From an uncultured Acidimicrobiales bacterium (lineage in GTDB: Bacteria; Actinomycetota; Acidimicrobiia; Acidimicrobiales; SZUA-35), in the NCBI GenBank assembly GCA_938002965.1, contig CALKZY010000006.1:1-64000 (forward strand): 64,000 nt of DNA. The letters are read 5' to 3'. Below the pieces are notes generated by a model. It was not told the DNA's origin and did not search any database. It saw only the letters and a list, made by a program, of their open reading frames with translations. How positions within the stretch are numbered: the first letter of the stretch is position 1; every line of letters starts with the position of its first letter. Shown in pieces: positions 7,995 through 17,410 of the stretch. Position numbers and translations under genes: made by a program.

Positions 7995-9640
7995 ATCAGC
8001 TCAAGGGTTCCTTTGTCGTACTGCTGACGACAAAGGGAGCGCTGCAACTTGCCCGAGCTTGTCTTTGGCAGCGAGCTCGGCTTGACCAGAACAACCTCTC
8101 GACACGGAACACCAACACTCTCGACCGACTTCTCCGAGACCTGCGTTCTGATCAACTCAAGATCGCTTTCGCTGCGGGTTTCGGCCACAACCACAAGTCG
8201 CTCTTTGCCGTTACGTCCCGGCGAGCCGAAGGCAATCACATTTCCGGCCCGAATGCCCTCGATGTCGCCCACGGAGCGCTCGACATCTTGGGGGTAAACG
8301 TTGCGGCCGCCGATAATGATGAGATCCTTGATCCGACCGCACATCACCATCTGGCCATCAATCATGTACGACAGGTCACCGGTTCGTAGCCAGTCACCGT
8401 CAAACAACTCGGCATTGGCATCGGGTCGCCGGTAATAGCCGGGCGTTACCGAAGTGCCACGAATCTGAAGCTCACCAACGAGGCGATCGTCGAGCACGGC
8501 ATGTGATTCTGGGTCCACCACGCGAAACTCGAGGCCCGGGACCGGTTTACCCAAGATTACGATTTCTCGAGCGTCGGGGTGCCCGGCCTCGATCGGTTCG
8601 GCCTTGTGTTCTGACTCGAGCACGGCCGAATTGACGATGTCGGTGTTCAGGCCGGTCATGGGCACCGGGAACGAACCGGCGATGGCAATCTCGGCCATCC
8701 CAAACGCTGGGAACACCGCTCCGGGGCGTAGCCCGTGACGCTCCCCCGCCTCGATGTACGCCCGAACCGAATCCGGATCAACCGGCTCGGCTCCGTTTAG
8801 CCCAATGCGAAGGCTGGAAAGATCAAGCTGGTCACCGCGGCGCAGTGCTCGGGTGGCCAACACCCAACTGAAGTTCGGGCCGGCAGTGGCCGTTCCCCCG
8901 TAGGTCGAGATCCACTCCATCCACCGCCCGGGCGACGCCAGAAAATCCTGCGGAGCGGCTAACACAAGGTCGATCCCCGCTGTCATCGGCAGAATACAGA
9001 ATCCGACGAGTCCCATGTCGTGGTAGAGCGGAAGCCACGACACCATCACATCGACATCGATGTCAACTTCAGCGGCGGAGACAATGGCATCCAGGTTTGC
9101 CGCCAGTACATGATTTGGGAGTACAACGCCTTTGGGCTCCGACGTTGACCCGCTGGTGAATTGAAGAACGGCGACGTCGTCGCGGTGATACTCGGGCTGG
9201 ATGAACTCGGCTGACGAGCGACCCTCGGAGACCAGTTCGCCAAGAGCATAGACCGGTGGATCTTCTGGCCCGACCTCTACGAACGGAGCCAGGTCGGAGT
9301 CGACGACGACGGCAGCGCAGTCGGCGGCGTTCACTCTTGCCTTGGTGGCGGTCGTGAACTCATCCAGGGAAGCGAGGCGCATAGGAAGGGGCAGCACGAC
9401 CAACGTCGCCCGGCACAACCATATGGCCTGGAACACGGTGAGAAGGTCAGCGGTTGTCGGACTGAGAACCGCCACATGATCGCCCTCGGTGATACCTCGG
9501 GCTTGCAGTCCGGCAGCGACCGTCCGCGCTTCCTCGTGCAGTTCGGCCCATGTCTTTGTCACCGGCTCGTTTCCGGTGACAAACGTTACCTTGTGTTCAC
9601 CCTTGGCGGCATGCTCAATCCGCCCCACAATTGTTTCCAT
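7991..9640 (-). CDS. Fatty-acyl-AMP ligase / acyl-CoA synthetase
   Basis: Adenylate-forming enzyme, 549 aa, activating a fatty acid as acyl-AMP. The P-loop-like motif LQFTSGSTSEPKGVV, the block VSWLPLYHDMGLVGFCILPM, PNFSWVLA, FGMAE and the C-terminal YMIDGQMVMCGRIKDLIIIGGRNVYPQD are all present. The HDMGLVG and PNFSW blocks resemble the FadD32-type fatty-acyl-AMP ligases more than ordinary acyl-CoA synthetases. No polyketide synthase or acyl carrier protein partner is nearby, so the acceptor is unknown. The ATG at 9640 opens directly into METIVGRIEHAA. Confidence 0.9.
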   Translation of the reverse strand: METIVGRIEHAAKGEHKVTFVTGNEPVTKTWAELHEEARTVAAGLQARGITEGDHVAVLSPTTADLLTVFQAIWLCRATLVVLPLPMRLASLDEFTTATKARVNAADCAAVVVDSDLAPFVEVGPEDPPVYALGELVSEGRSSAEFIQPEYHRDDVAVLQFTSGSTSEPKGVVLPNHVLAANLDAIVSAAEVDIDVDVMVSWLPLYHDMGLVGFCILPMTAGIDLVLAAPQDFLASPGRWMEWISTYGGTATAGPNFSWVLATRALRRGDQLDLSSLRIGLNGAEPVDPDSVRAYIEAGERHGLRPGAVFPAFGMAEIAIAGSFPVPMTGLNTDIVNSAVLESEHKAEPIEAGHPDAREIVILGKPVPGLEFRVVDPESHAVLDDRLVGELQIRGTSVTPGYYRRPDANAELFDGDWLRTGDLSYMIDGQMVMCGRIKDLIIIGGRNVYPQDVERSVGDIEGIRAGNVIAFGSPGRNGKERLVVVAETRSESDLELIRTQVSEKSVESVGVPCREVVLVKPSSLPKTSSGKLQRSLCRQQYDKGTLELI

Positions 9641-9720
9641 AGCAGTTAGACAAGGTACCGACTGCAGAGGTTACGCGCTAGTAACATTTGCCGAATCAGA
9701 ACCTTTGGACCACTCGATGA

Positions 9721-10983
9721 CTAACTGCCTCCGCCGAATACGGCGATCTGGTTGCCTACATTGCGGCCCGGGTCCGACGGGGAATTCGCCAGCCCACGAC
9801 CAGAAATCCACATGGCCGTGGACCCGCCGCCGTCCAACATGACCCCGTGGTGAGCATCGAGCCGCTCCAGCAGGCGGGCGGTCTCGAGTCCGGTCATTCC
9901 TGTGGCGGTGGAACTGCGTCCGTCGACAGCAACGAGGATGACAACGTCAATGCTCCCGGTGACACCAATGGCCGTTCGGGGATGACGAGCGGTAAAGGTC
10001 GGGTCGCCACCAAAGTCGGTCGTGACGACACGGTCCAAGATTAGGGTCGGGTGCCCGGCCACGCCTTCGACCACCCGGTTGTCGACACGCCCCCGCTCAA
10101 GTCGATGATGATCGGTGACCAGGTCACCGTCGGCGGTGAACCCGAATAGAGCCGTGTACCCATGGTCACGTCCTCCATAAACCGACCCGTCGGAGACCGC
10201 CGGCCCATCAAAGGGTTCGAACCAGTTGCCGTTCACGGCCGCCACAGCACCAACCTCTGCCGCCCACTGACCAACCGGGGCTTTGTCTGCGGTGCCCGGA
10301 CTAACTGCCACCCGGCCTCCACCCGAGCGGTGAACGAGCAAGACGTTGATTACCTGGCCCGCTTCGATGTAGGTTCCATGAGCGACACCGGGGGCGATAG
10401 TCTCGACCTGGGTGAATTGTCGGCTATTGACATACTTGGCAAACCGGGCTTCCGAGATCGGCCGGCGTTGTCGCAGGCCTTGACTCTCCCCGCCGGATTC
10501 GAATCCGTCATCGACTGGTTCGGGGGATGATGGTTCTCCAGGACCATCAGTCTCTTCGATTGCCTGCCCTACCGGTTCGATCACCCGCTCTGGCGATTCG
10601 GTCGCCAGACCCGCTGGCTCTCCCGACTGCACTCGGCCAAAGAGAGGCAGCATGTCGAGAAGCGTCGGGCTTTGCAGATTGTTCACAGTGATGCCTCCGG
10701 TTGAAGCAACCAGGGCTCTTGGACGTCGCGGGCCTGCTGGCGCGGGAGCCACACGAAGTCCGGGCGACGCCGGAGAGGGCTCAGAGGTGATCGTCGAGGA
10801 TGACTTTGGTCGGCTACCAACGTCGGCCCGTATGGCCATCGCCGACATGACGGCAGCCGTTCCCATCGCGAGCACCACGGCAAACGCGAACACGTACCGA
10901 ATCGAGAAACGACTACTTGCAGAGCCACTTCTGACAGTTCTGCCCGTGTCCGTTCTGTGTTGTCTCGCCTTGTCGTCCCGCAA
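9721..10983 (-). CDS. Membrane-anchored phosphodiester glycosidase family protein (NAGPA domain)
   Basis: Extracytoplasmic hydrolase-like protein, 420 aa. An Arg-rich N terminus is followed by one membrane helix (about 28-50, YVFAFAVVLAMGTAAVMSAMA), a Pro-rich linker of about 130 residues, and a C-terminal NAGPA-type domain (about 185-420). That domain shows AAVNGNWF, HPRTAIG, the strand VVILVAVDGR and the terminal glycine motif MLDGGGSTAMW. The family removes phosphodiester-linked sugars or cell-wall modifications; the substrate here is unknown. The start is TTG at 10983 with a purine-rich AGGCGGAG upstream. A downstream ATG inside the membrane segment would destroy the anchor, so the longer form is preferred. 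Confidence 0.87.
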   Translation of the reverse strand: MRDDKARQHRTDTGRTVRSGSASSRFSIRYVFAFAVVLAMGTAAVMSAMAIRADVGSRPKSSSTITSEPSPASPGLRVAPAPAGPRRPRALVASTGGITVNNLQSPTLLDMLPLFGRVQSGEPAGLATESPERVIEPVGQAIEETDGPGEPSSPEPVDDGFESGGESQGLRQRRPISEARFAKYVNSRQFTQVETIAPGVAHGTYIEAGQVINVLLVHRSGGGRVAVSPGTADKAPVGQWAAEVGAVAAVNGNWFEPFDGPAVSDGSVYGGRDHGYTALFGFTADGDLVTDHHRLERGRVDNRVVEGVAGHPTLILDRVVTTDFGGDPTFTARHPRTAIGVTGSIDVVILVAVDGRSSTATGMTGLETARLLERLDAHHGVMLDGGGSTAMWISGRGLANSPSDPGRNVGNQIAVFGGGS

Positions 10984-11217
10984 CGACGCTCCGCCTAGTT
11001 CTGACTGTCAATCGTGCGACCGCCGCACTCACAACAAGCGAACCGTTTCTTCAACAATCAATCCAGAACGAATCAACCCAACCGGCCCTAAACGACTTGG
11101 GTCGCCAGCTTCATTCCGGCAGCGACCAGATTCGGTCGGCCTACAACAACTGGCCGATGATGGGTAGTTGTTCCTCCATCTCGGCTGACGCCGAGTCAAC
11201 CTGGCAGAGTCGTCACC

Positions 11218-12549
11218 GTGTCAGCCGATCCGTCGCCGACTGACTTCACCACAACAGGCGAGATCCCCGTTGAGCCATTTCTTGAGGCTCCGATCACACG
11301 CTCGCTTACCGCGCCCGATCATTCGAATCTCGATCCCGGCGCCTGCGTCGGTCGATTCCGGTCCCGAGGTGAAGATCCGCTGGACCCAATGCCGTTCGAA
11401 GTCTCCGGCCAGGGATTTGCTGTCGCTGAGTCGCTGCGACCGACTGTCGGACTGTCTTGGCGGCCGACGGACCTTCCCATCCGAGCCTTTCGCGTTGCCC
11501 AGGTGATTGGTCTCGTCGTTCTCAGCGCCTTAGCAGCTCTTATCGTCATGCTTACGATGGGATCCGGACCAGGTCACCAGCGCTCGAGTGGGCCGATCAA
11601 GCTCATGACGGAGAGCGAGTCTGAAACGGGAAAGTCGAAAGCAGCCAGCCCCCAGGCAGTTGAGCCAACACACACCGGAGCCGATTCCGGCACCGACACA
11701 GATCCCTTTGGCACCACAGACAGCAACGTCACAGCAGATGGCAAGGCCGCCACCGATAGCACCGTCGTGACAGCCACCTATCCAGAAGATGACACCGACG
11801 TCGTCCAGCCGAGACAACAGCCGCTACGACCTAAGGCCCTCGATGAGCCTGAGAGTCCAGCTACCTCAAAACAACCGGAACCATCAGACGTCCTGTCGAT
11901 ACCGACAGTAGATCGTGCTCCCGCACGAGACATCAAGGTCGACACATCGGGCAGCACAAGGCAGACCCCAAAGACGGTGCCTACCACCGAACCCGACCTC
12001 GACGACCGGGCCGACTCCGAGCTGAATCGAGACCTCACCGACGACATCAGTTTGACAACCGTCGAGACTCGAAACCCGAAACCGATCCCAACGCCTGCAC
12101 CCGGCAAGTCTGAAAACACTGACACCGAACCAATCCCGCCCAAGTCCATCCCAGTCCCAACCGAGCTTGGACCCATCACACCGGAGCCGGCCCAAGTTGA
12201 GTCCGAGAACAACGAAATCGGCGCCAGTAATGTCCTAGACACCGAAGCCGTCGCTGGTGAAGCTCCGGACAGTCAGGACCTGGACGCAGAAGACCTCGAT
12301 GATGGTGATGATTACCGGCAAGAGGCAGAGGGAGACGAGTCCACTATCGAGATCACCGAGGCTCCTGAAGTCGCAGCCACGGTTGTCGACACAAATCTTC
12401 CTCCCGGTCAGCGAAAGAAGCAAGGCAATAAATCGGGCGTAGCGGCAGATCGTTCAGCAAGAACGAAGACCAAGGCGACACCTGCGGGTCTGACCTCAAA
12501 AGCTCGTGGCCCTCGACTCAACAAGTCAAAGGCGAAACCTCAGCGCTAG
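11218..12549 (+). CDS. Acidic, Pro/Thr-rich single-pass membrane protein of unknown function
   Basis: No recognised family. The 443-aa product starts with GTG at 11218 and has about 95 N-terminal residues, one clear membrane helix (about 100-122, VIGLVVLSALAALIVMLTMG) and a tail of more than 300 residues rich in Asp, Glu, Thr, Pro and Ser without predicted globular blocks. It ends in a basic stretch with KSKAKPQR. Codon third positions are G/C-biased like its neighbours, which supports it being real. It may be a wall-spanning stalk or scaffold. Its stop overlaps that of the convergent sulfatase. Confidence 0.7.
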   Translation: MSADPSPTDFTTTGEIPVEPFLEAPITRSLTAPDHSNLDPGACVGRFRSRGEDPLDPMPFEVSGQGFAVAESLRPTVGLSWRPTDLPIRAFRVAQVIGLVVLSALAALIVMLTMGSGPGHQRSSGPIKLMTESESETGKSKAASPQAVEPTHTGADSGTDTDPFGTTDSNVTADGKAATDSTVVTATYPEDDTDVVQPRQQPLRPKALDEPESPATSKQPEPSDVLSIPTVDRAPARDIKVDTSGSTRQTPKTVPTTEPDLDDRADSELNRDLTDDISLTTVETRNPKPIPTPAPGKSENTDTEPIPPKSIPVPTELGPITPEPAQVESENNEIGASNVLDTEAVAGEAPDSQDLDAEDLDDGDDYRQEAEGDESTIEITEAPEVAATVVDTNLPPGQRKKQGNKSGVAADRSARTKTKATPAGLTSKARGPRLNKSKAKPQR

Positions 12550-13973
12550 TCGGGCAGTGGTGGCGTCAGATCCATCGTCTCGTCAATGTCACCCACTCGT
12601 CGGCGATGGGCCAAGAGTTCCTGGTACAGCTCTGCTGCCAACTGACGGCCTTCGTTGGTGCCAATCAGATTGTCGACTTCATGCTCGTCGGCAACCAAGT
12701 CGAAGAGCTCCCACTCCACCAGGTTCGCCGGACCGCGGGCCCCGGGTTGACTGAGCGGCTCGTTGTAGTAACAAATCAACTTGTGGGTTCGGGAACGGAT
12801 CCCGAAATGTGCAGGGCACGAGTGTGACGGATCGTTGTGCATCCAATAGCGGTAGTACATGGAATCCTGCCACTGCTCGGGTCGATCGCCGACCATCAGC
12901 GGTACAACCGACATGCCCTGCAGGTCGTCTGGAGGTTCAATCCCAGCCAACTCAAGGATCGTTGGAGCGAAGTCGACGTTGACCACTATGTCATCGCAAA
13001 CCGAATCCGGGGCGACAAGCTTCGGATAGCGCACAAGGAGTGGCATGGCCAGCGACTCCTCATACATCAACCTCTTGTCGAACCAGCCATGGTCACCAAG
13101 AAAGAAGCCTTGGTCAGAGGTGTAGATCACCACAGTGTTATCGGCAATGCCATCGCGTTCAAGAAAGTCAAGCAGTCGGCCGGTGCTGTCATCTATGGCG
13201 GCCACTACTCGGAGGTAGTCCTTGATGTACCGCTGGTAGCGCCAACGAATTTCCTCGTCCTGCGTAAGTCCCGGTGGGACCGACGATTTGAGATCGACGA
13301 TCGGGTCGAGATCCATCATCCTCATCTTGACTGCTTGAACGACTTCCGCTCGGCCCTCAAGATCGTCGGTAAACGTCGCTGGGTACGGCATCTCGATGTC
13401 GTCATAGAGATTGAAGTGGCGAGAGGCGGGCTCCCAGCTGCGGTGTGGTGCCTTGTGATGACAGAACAAGGCAAATGGCTGCGAACGATCTCGACCCTCG
13501 AGATAGTCAATGCAGTCTTCGGTCAGCAAGTCAGTTACGTAGCCACCACGTTCGATGACTAATCCGTCGGCCTCTAGGAATACCGGATTGTGATAGTGAC
13601 CCTGTCCTGGCAGAACCCGCCACGTATCGAAACCTGCCGGATCATTTGCCGGGCCATGACCGAGATGCCACTTCCCAAATAGAGCAGTTTGATAGCCGGC
13701 AGCCTGAAGGGCCTGAGGAAACGTCCACAGCTGATTATCAAGCGGAGTGTCCAAGGTGGTCACGCCGTTTCGATGGTTGTAGGTCCCGGTCAAGATGGCG
13801 GCCCGACTGGGTGCGCAAATCGAATTCGTGCAAAACGCCGAATCGAATCGCATTCCCTCAGCGGCGAGCCGATCGAGATGGGGTGTCCGATTCAGAACCG
13901 ACCCGTACGCCGAAATAGCGTGACAAGCGTGATCGTCGCTCATCACAAACAAGAAATTGGGAGCAGTTGTCAC
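12546..13973 (-). CDS. Sulfatase (formylglycine-dependent arylsulfatase family)
   Basis: Type I sulfatase, 475 aa, hydrolysing sulfate esters. The N terminus NFLFVMSDDHACHA supplies metal-binding aspartates. The C-A-P-S-R motif at residues 53-57 carries the cysteine that formylglycine-generating enzyme converts to the catalytic residue. GKWHLGHG and the later YTSDQGFFLGDHGWFDK complete the active-site signature. The start is GTG at 13973 without a strong ribosome binding site. No signal peptide is evident, so it may act in the cytoplasm. With the GH16 gene 430 bp away it suggests use of sulfated polysaccharide, common in marine bacteria. No maturation enzyme is visible in the window. Confidence 0.93.
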   Translation of the reverse strand: MTTAPNFLFVMSDDHACHAISAYGSVLNRTPHLDRLAAEGMRFDSAFCTNSICAPSRAAILTGTYNHRNGVTTLDTPLDNQLWTFPQALQAAGYQTALFGKWHLGHGPANDPAGFDTWRVLPGQGHYHNPVFLEADGLVIERGGYVTDLLTEDCIDYLEGRDRSQPFALFCHHKAPHRSWEPASRHFNLYDDIEMPYPATFTDDLEGRAEVVQAVKMRMMDLDPIVDLKSSVPPGLTQDEEIRWRYQRYIKDYLRVVAAIDDSTGRLLDFLERDGIADNTVVIYTSDQGFFLGDHGWFDKRLMYEESLAMPLLVRYPKLVAPDSVCDDIVVNVDFAPTILELAGIEPPDDLQGMSVVPLMVGDRPEQWQDSMYYRYWMHNDPSHSCPAHFGIRSRTHKLICYYNEPLSQPGARGPANLVEWELFDLVADEHEVDNLIGTNEGRQLAAELYQELLAHRRRVGDIDETMDLTPPLPD

Positions 13974-14404
13974 CGGATCTGTCTAGAGCCTCGTCAACCG
14001 AGGTTGTCTTTCCTCACCCGCATGTTCGGACTGCCCGGCAACGAGCGAAGAGGGCCACGGTTAGCTGCCGAAACCGCCGGCGGAGTCGGCGGTCGAGCCT
14101 GTTGGCTGACCTCAGGACTTGAACCGGGTGAACCCACCTCGGCGGAGCGAGACAAGCCCAGCAGACGAAATCTCCGCCCCTGACGAATTGAATTCTCATC
14201 TGATCTCACGGCTACCGACGTTAGCAAAGCACAGTTGCCCAGCGGGCGATGCGGATAATGGGTCATTCGACCTAGTCACTGATGGATGCTTGCTTGGAGG
14301 CCGTGGGCTGGCGGGTTCGATGACCTAAGGGAATGCCAGGACCCGACCGTAGAGCGGGCAGAGGTCGACAATCCCAGAGTGGGACTCATCGGCCAACAGG
14401 AACC
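13974..14404. other. Intergenic region between the divergent sulfatase and GH16 genes
   Basis: No convincing gene in 431 bp. A minus-strand open frame of about 90 codons (13994-14266) has no recognisable domain and an unconvincing composition. A G/C-rich patch near 14060-14095 contains short repeats of CGCCGGCGG/GTCGGCGG. Promoters for both flanking genes are presumably here, but I could not assign -35/-10 elements. Confidence 0.5.
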
Positions 14405-16006
14405 ATGAGCACAGCACACGACAGCAACAGCCCGGCACCGAAGCCACGACGACGGATCTCGTCGGTAGCGGCGACTCTTCTTCTCGCATCCACGTTGACG
14501 TCCATCGCCGTGCTGCCGGCTTCGGCCGAGTCGACATCATCACTCCATGCCAGCCAGACGTGCGATGTCGTGGCGCCGAGGGCCGACCATCGCAACCTGA
14601 CCGGCAACACCGCCGCAGTCGAACGGCTGTACAGGGCCCTCTTCCTACGGTCACCGACAGAGGCAGGCTTGGGCTACTGGACACAACTGATTCAGTCGGG
14701 ACGAACCGACCTGCAGTCCGTCGCCGGGCACCTCGCCGACTCCGAAGAGTTCGCACGCCGGTATGGACGACTGTCCGACTCTGACTTCGTAGAACTCCTC
14801 TACTGCAATGTTCTCGGCCGTCACCAACAGACTTCCGGATCACAGTACTGGCGCGACCGTCTAAACAAGCGGGCCAGCCGATCGGACGTCACGCTCTACT
14901 TCTCCCAGTCGGACGAATTCGTGACTCAGTCACGTCTTCTCGGCAATCAGCTGGCAACACCGAGCACCACGGCAACGCCACGGGCCGCCAAGACCACCAG
15001 ACCCGGTACCGATGTGACCGATTCACCCATTGGAACCGCACCTGACCGCCTGGCTATGGTTGACGAGGATCCACCCCTGCCCACAACAAACACAACAACC
15101 ACGATCAGGCCCATGCCACCCACCGGAGACACAACGATCGAGCCGGTTGACGAGAAGCCGGTGGCTGACGAACCGGGTGCTCAAGATCCAATAGTCGAGG
15201 AGCCAAAGGTGAACGATCCGGTTGACGAGAAGCCGATCGTTCAAGACCCGGCAGTCGACAAGCCGACAGCACCTCAGCTGGTTTGGCAAGACGAGTTCAC
15301 CACACTCGACACCACTACCTGGCGACCAGAACACTCCACCTACGGCGACGGCAATAACGAGTTGCAGTGCTACCGACCACAGAACGTCTCTGTACAGGAC
15401 GGCTCGCTCGTCCTCACTGCCAAGAAAGAGAACTACACCTGCCCCAATGGTTCAGTGCGCAACGCCACATCCGGAATGGTCCGGGGAGCAGTTCACTTCG
15501 AGTACGGCCAGCGCATCGAGTTCCGAGTCAAGGTCAACCCAGCTGACGAAGACGACCAGCGAGGCCTGTGGCCCGCCCTTTGGGCCTCAAGTTGGAACGG
15601 CGGTGGATGGCCCACCGGCGGCGAGTTCGACTGGCTCGAATATGTCGGCACCACACCAAACCGAGCCAACCATGCCATCCACTTCGCCGACAGCACGGGA
15701 AAGCATCGCCATGTTTCCAAAGCCATCGACTTGAACGAGAAGTTTTCTGACACCTGGCACACCATCGGCTTCGATTGGACCGACGAGCTGGTTTGGTACC
15801 TCGACGGTGAAGAGGTTCAGCGCCTCGACCCCAAAGCCATCGGCGCCAAGGGCAGTCCGTTCGGACCGAACGCCCGGCCGGTGACGCAGATCAAGCTCAA
15901 CTTCGCTCTCGGTGGCAACTGGCCCGGACCACTTGGGCCGACCACGCTGGACGCCGAGGGCAACACCAACTTCGCCATCGACTACGTACGCATCTACGAC
16001 CTGTAG
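14405..16006 (+). CDS. Secreted DUF4214-GH16 glycoside hydrolase (beta-glucanase type)
   Basis: Secreted hydrolase of 533 aa. The start is ATG at 14405 (AGGAACC just upstream), giving a signal peptide (PKPRRR, a hydrophobic stretch, then VLPASA). It is followed by a DUF4214 domain (about 50-165) with two copies of the YRALFLRSPTEAGLGYW / YCNVLGRHQQTSGSQYW type repeat. A Pro/Asp/Glu linker contains imperfect repeats of VDEKP. The C-terminal GH16 domain (about 285-533) has the catalytic signature E-F-D-W-L-E within GGEFDWLEYVG, and the typical W-P-A-L-W-A and YVRIYDL ends. GH16 enzymes cleave beta-1,3/1,4-glucans, agar or carrageenan; laminarin-type glucan is a plausible substrate. Confidence 0.92.
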   Translation: MSTAHDSNSPAPKPRRRISSVAATLLLASTLTSIAVLPASAESTSSLHASQTCDVVAPRADHRNLTGNTAAVERLYRALFLRSPTEAGLGYWTQLIQSGRTDLQSVAGHLADSEEFARRYGRLSDSDFVELLYCNVLGRHQQTSGSQYWRDRLNKRASRSDVTLYFSQSDEFVTQSRLLGNQLATPSTTATPRAAKTTRPGTDVTDSPIGTAPDRLAMVDEDPPLPTTNTTTTIRPMPPTGDTTIEPVDEKPVADEPGAQDPIVEEPKVNDPVDEKPIVQDPAVDKPTAPQLVWQDEFTTLDTTTWRPEHSTYGDGNNELQCYRPQNVSVQDGSLVLTAKKENYTCPNGSVRNATSGMVRGAVHFEYGQRIEFRVKVNPADEDDQRGLWPALWASSWNGGGWPTGGEFDWLEYVGTTPNRANHAIHFADSTGKHRHVSKAIDLNEKFSDTWHTIGFDWTDELVWYLDGEEVQRLDPKAIGAKGSPFGPNARPVTQIKLNFALGGNWPGPLGPTTLDAEGNTNFAIDYVRIYDL

Positions 16007-16030
16007 GTCGACGCCACAATCGCCACAATC

Positions 16031-16072
16031 GCTCCCTAGCTCGAACCCTTTGTTGGTCTTGGGCTAGGGAGC
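16031..16072. terminator. Hairpin between convergent GH16 and QEGLA genes
   Basis: A perfect 10-bp inverted repeat, GCTCCCTAGC (16031-16040) and GCTAGGGAGC (16063-16072), encloses a 22-nt loop that contains T-rich stretches. It lies between two converging genes and overlaps the stop codon of the minus-strand gene, so it could act in both directions. A strong T-tract after the stem is lacking, so termination efficiency is uncertain. The 9-mer CGCCACAAT is repeated just before it. Confidence 0.5.
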
Positions 16073-17341
16073 AAGCGCATCTTCGAGATGAAGTTGGATG
16101 GTGTCCAGATCCACTTCATTCAAGATGTTCGAGTACGCCATCCACGAGGCCAACGCACCCAGATCGGCTATGTGGGGCGGTAGGTAGCCGGGAGCATCAA
16201 TCAAGCCTTCGTCGGCCAGTTGGGCAATGGCCCCCAACTCCCCGACAGCCAGCTTCCCGACAAACAGCCAGGGAATTCTTTCCAGCAGGCCCCTACGCAC
16301 CGCCAGGCGGATCAGGTTGTAGACCTCAAGAAATCCTCGACTGTAAACCAGGTCCTTAGTGAAGGGCTTGCCCTCTGGGGTGCTGCCCCGGAACACTCTG
16401 ACAGCCGACACCCATGCGTCATCATCACCGAGGCCCTCACCGATAAGCCACCGATAGACATCGAGAAACGTCGCTCCTTCTTCGGCCATGGCAATGGCGT
16501 GCATCCGCCTGGTTACCCGTCGCAGCCGATTCGGCGTTGAAGACAACGTAGTGATCTCGGTGAAGACAGCAAGCCCTTCCTGAGTGACAGTGGTCGACGG
16601 CACGCCCTTGCCCAAGAACGTGCAAATCGGCTGACGCCTACCATTCAGGCTGGTAGCAACATGCACCCAACCTTCATGCACCTCAAGAATCCGAAGATCG
16701 CGTTCGGTGAAGCGAGCATCTTCCCGCAGCTTGATGTAGTCGCTTCCAGCGGCCGCATCGGCCACGATCCCATCGTCGACCTTTACCGTGATCTCGTCGC
16801 CAGGTCCGAACATTCCACTCAAACGATCGGCCAGGATGGTGAGTGACTGCTCTGCGTCAAAGGTTTCAGCCGGCGGCGGTTCCCACTCCCCATCGGCGAT
16901 GTTCGCCAGGGCCTCGCTCATAATCGCACCGAGGCTCGACAGAGTAGGACTCCCCGGATATACCGGGTCTCCAGCTCGGCCGTAGAGTTCACCCGAGATA
17001 CGCCCGAAGGCGGCCGTTCCCCGGCCGTTGAGCATGCGAATGACCTCGCCGTACTCGGCCGCCCGGGACCGCAGAAGAGTGCCACAGGGGTGCCCACCTA
17101 GGCTCGCTTGGACTCGAGCGTCGAGATCGATCAGGGCCCTCTCGCAAGCACCGGTGTCAAACTTCAGCGGTCGGTGATCGTGGTAGTAGTCCCGGTCTAC
17201 CTTCGGCTGGGCACCTGCGCCTGCCCGGAAGAACCCTTCCTTGATCTCGTCACTCCAAGAGATAGCGTTCAGGATCCGGATTGGCCGTTGGATGTCGACA
17301 AGCTCATCCGAAAGCGCCCGCACGGTCTCTCCCACGTTCAC
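16064..17341 (-). CDS. QEGLA-motif (DUF1704) metallopeptidase-like protein
   Basis: Member of the DUF1704 family, bacterial relatives of the MATCAP tubulin tyrosine carboxypeptidases, often named flavohemoglobin expression-modulating QEGLA protein. Within the roughly 425-aa product the HEGWVH zinc-binding helix (HExxxH) is followed by TQEGLAVFTEITT, which supplies the family motif. The rest is alpha-helical. The open frame runs upstream to 17557, but that would overlap the divergent HAD gene. GTG at 17341 (or 17335) is the first plausible start, though it has no strong ribosome binding site. The cellular substrate in bacteria is unknown. Confidence 0.82.
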   Translation of the reverse strand: MNVGETVRALSDELVDIQRPIRILNAISWSDEIKEGFFRAGAGAQPKVDRDYYHDHRPLKFDTGACERALIDLDARVQASLGGHPCGTLLRSRAAEYGEVIRMLNGRGTAAFGRISGELYGRAGDPVYPGSPTLSSLGAIMSEALANIADGEWEPPPAETFDAEQSLTILADRLSGMFGPGDEITVKVDDGIVADAAAGSDYIKLREDARFTERDLRILEVHEGWVHVATSLNGRRQPICTFLGKGVPSTTVTQEGLAVFTEITTLSSTPNRLRRVTRRMHAIAMAEEGATFLDVYRWLIGEGLGDDDAWVSAVRVFRGSTPEGKPFTKDLVYSRGFLEVYNLIRLAVRRGLLERIPWLFVGKLAVGELGAIAQLADEGLIDAPGYLPPHIADLGALASWMAYSNILNEVDLDTIQLHLEDALAP

Positions 17342-17410
17342 AGTGGCGGAGTCTAGCCGCCAGGGGTAAAGGCTCGCGTCAGATGGGCCGGTGCTTCTAG
17401 GCTTCAGTTG

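Noticed and set aside
14105-14150. tRNA-like string GGACTTGAACC on the plus strand, resembling the T arm of a minus-strand tRNA
   Set aside because: The T-stem pairs for only two bases and no acceptor, anticodon or D arm could be built around it.
13994-14266. 90-codon minus-strand frame between sulfatase and GH16 genes
   Set aside because: No recognisable sequence, unconvincing composition and no ribosome binding site.
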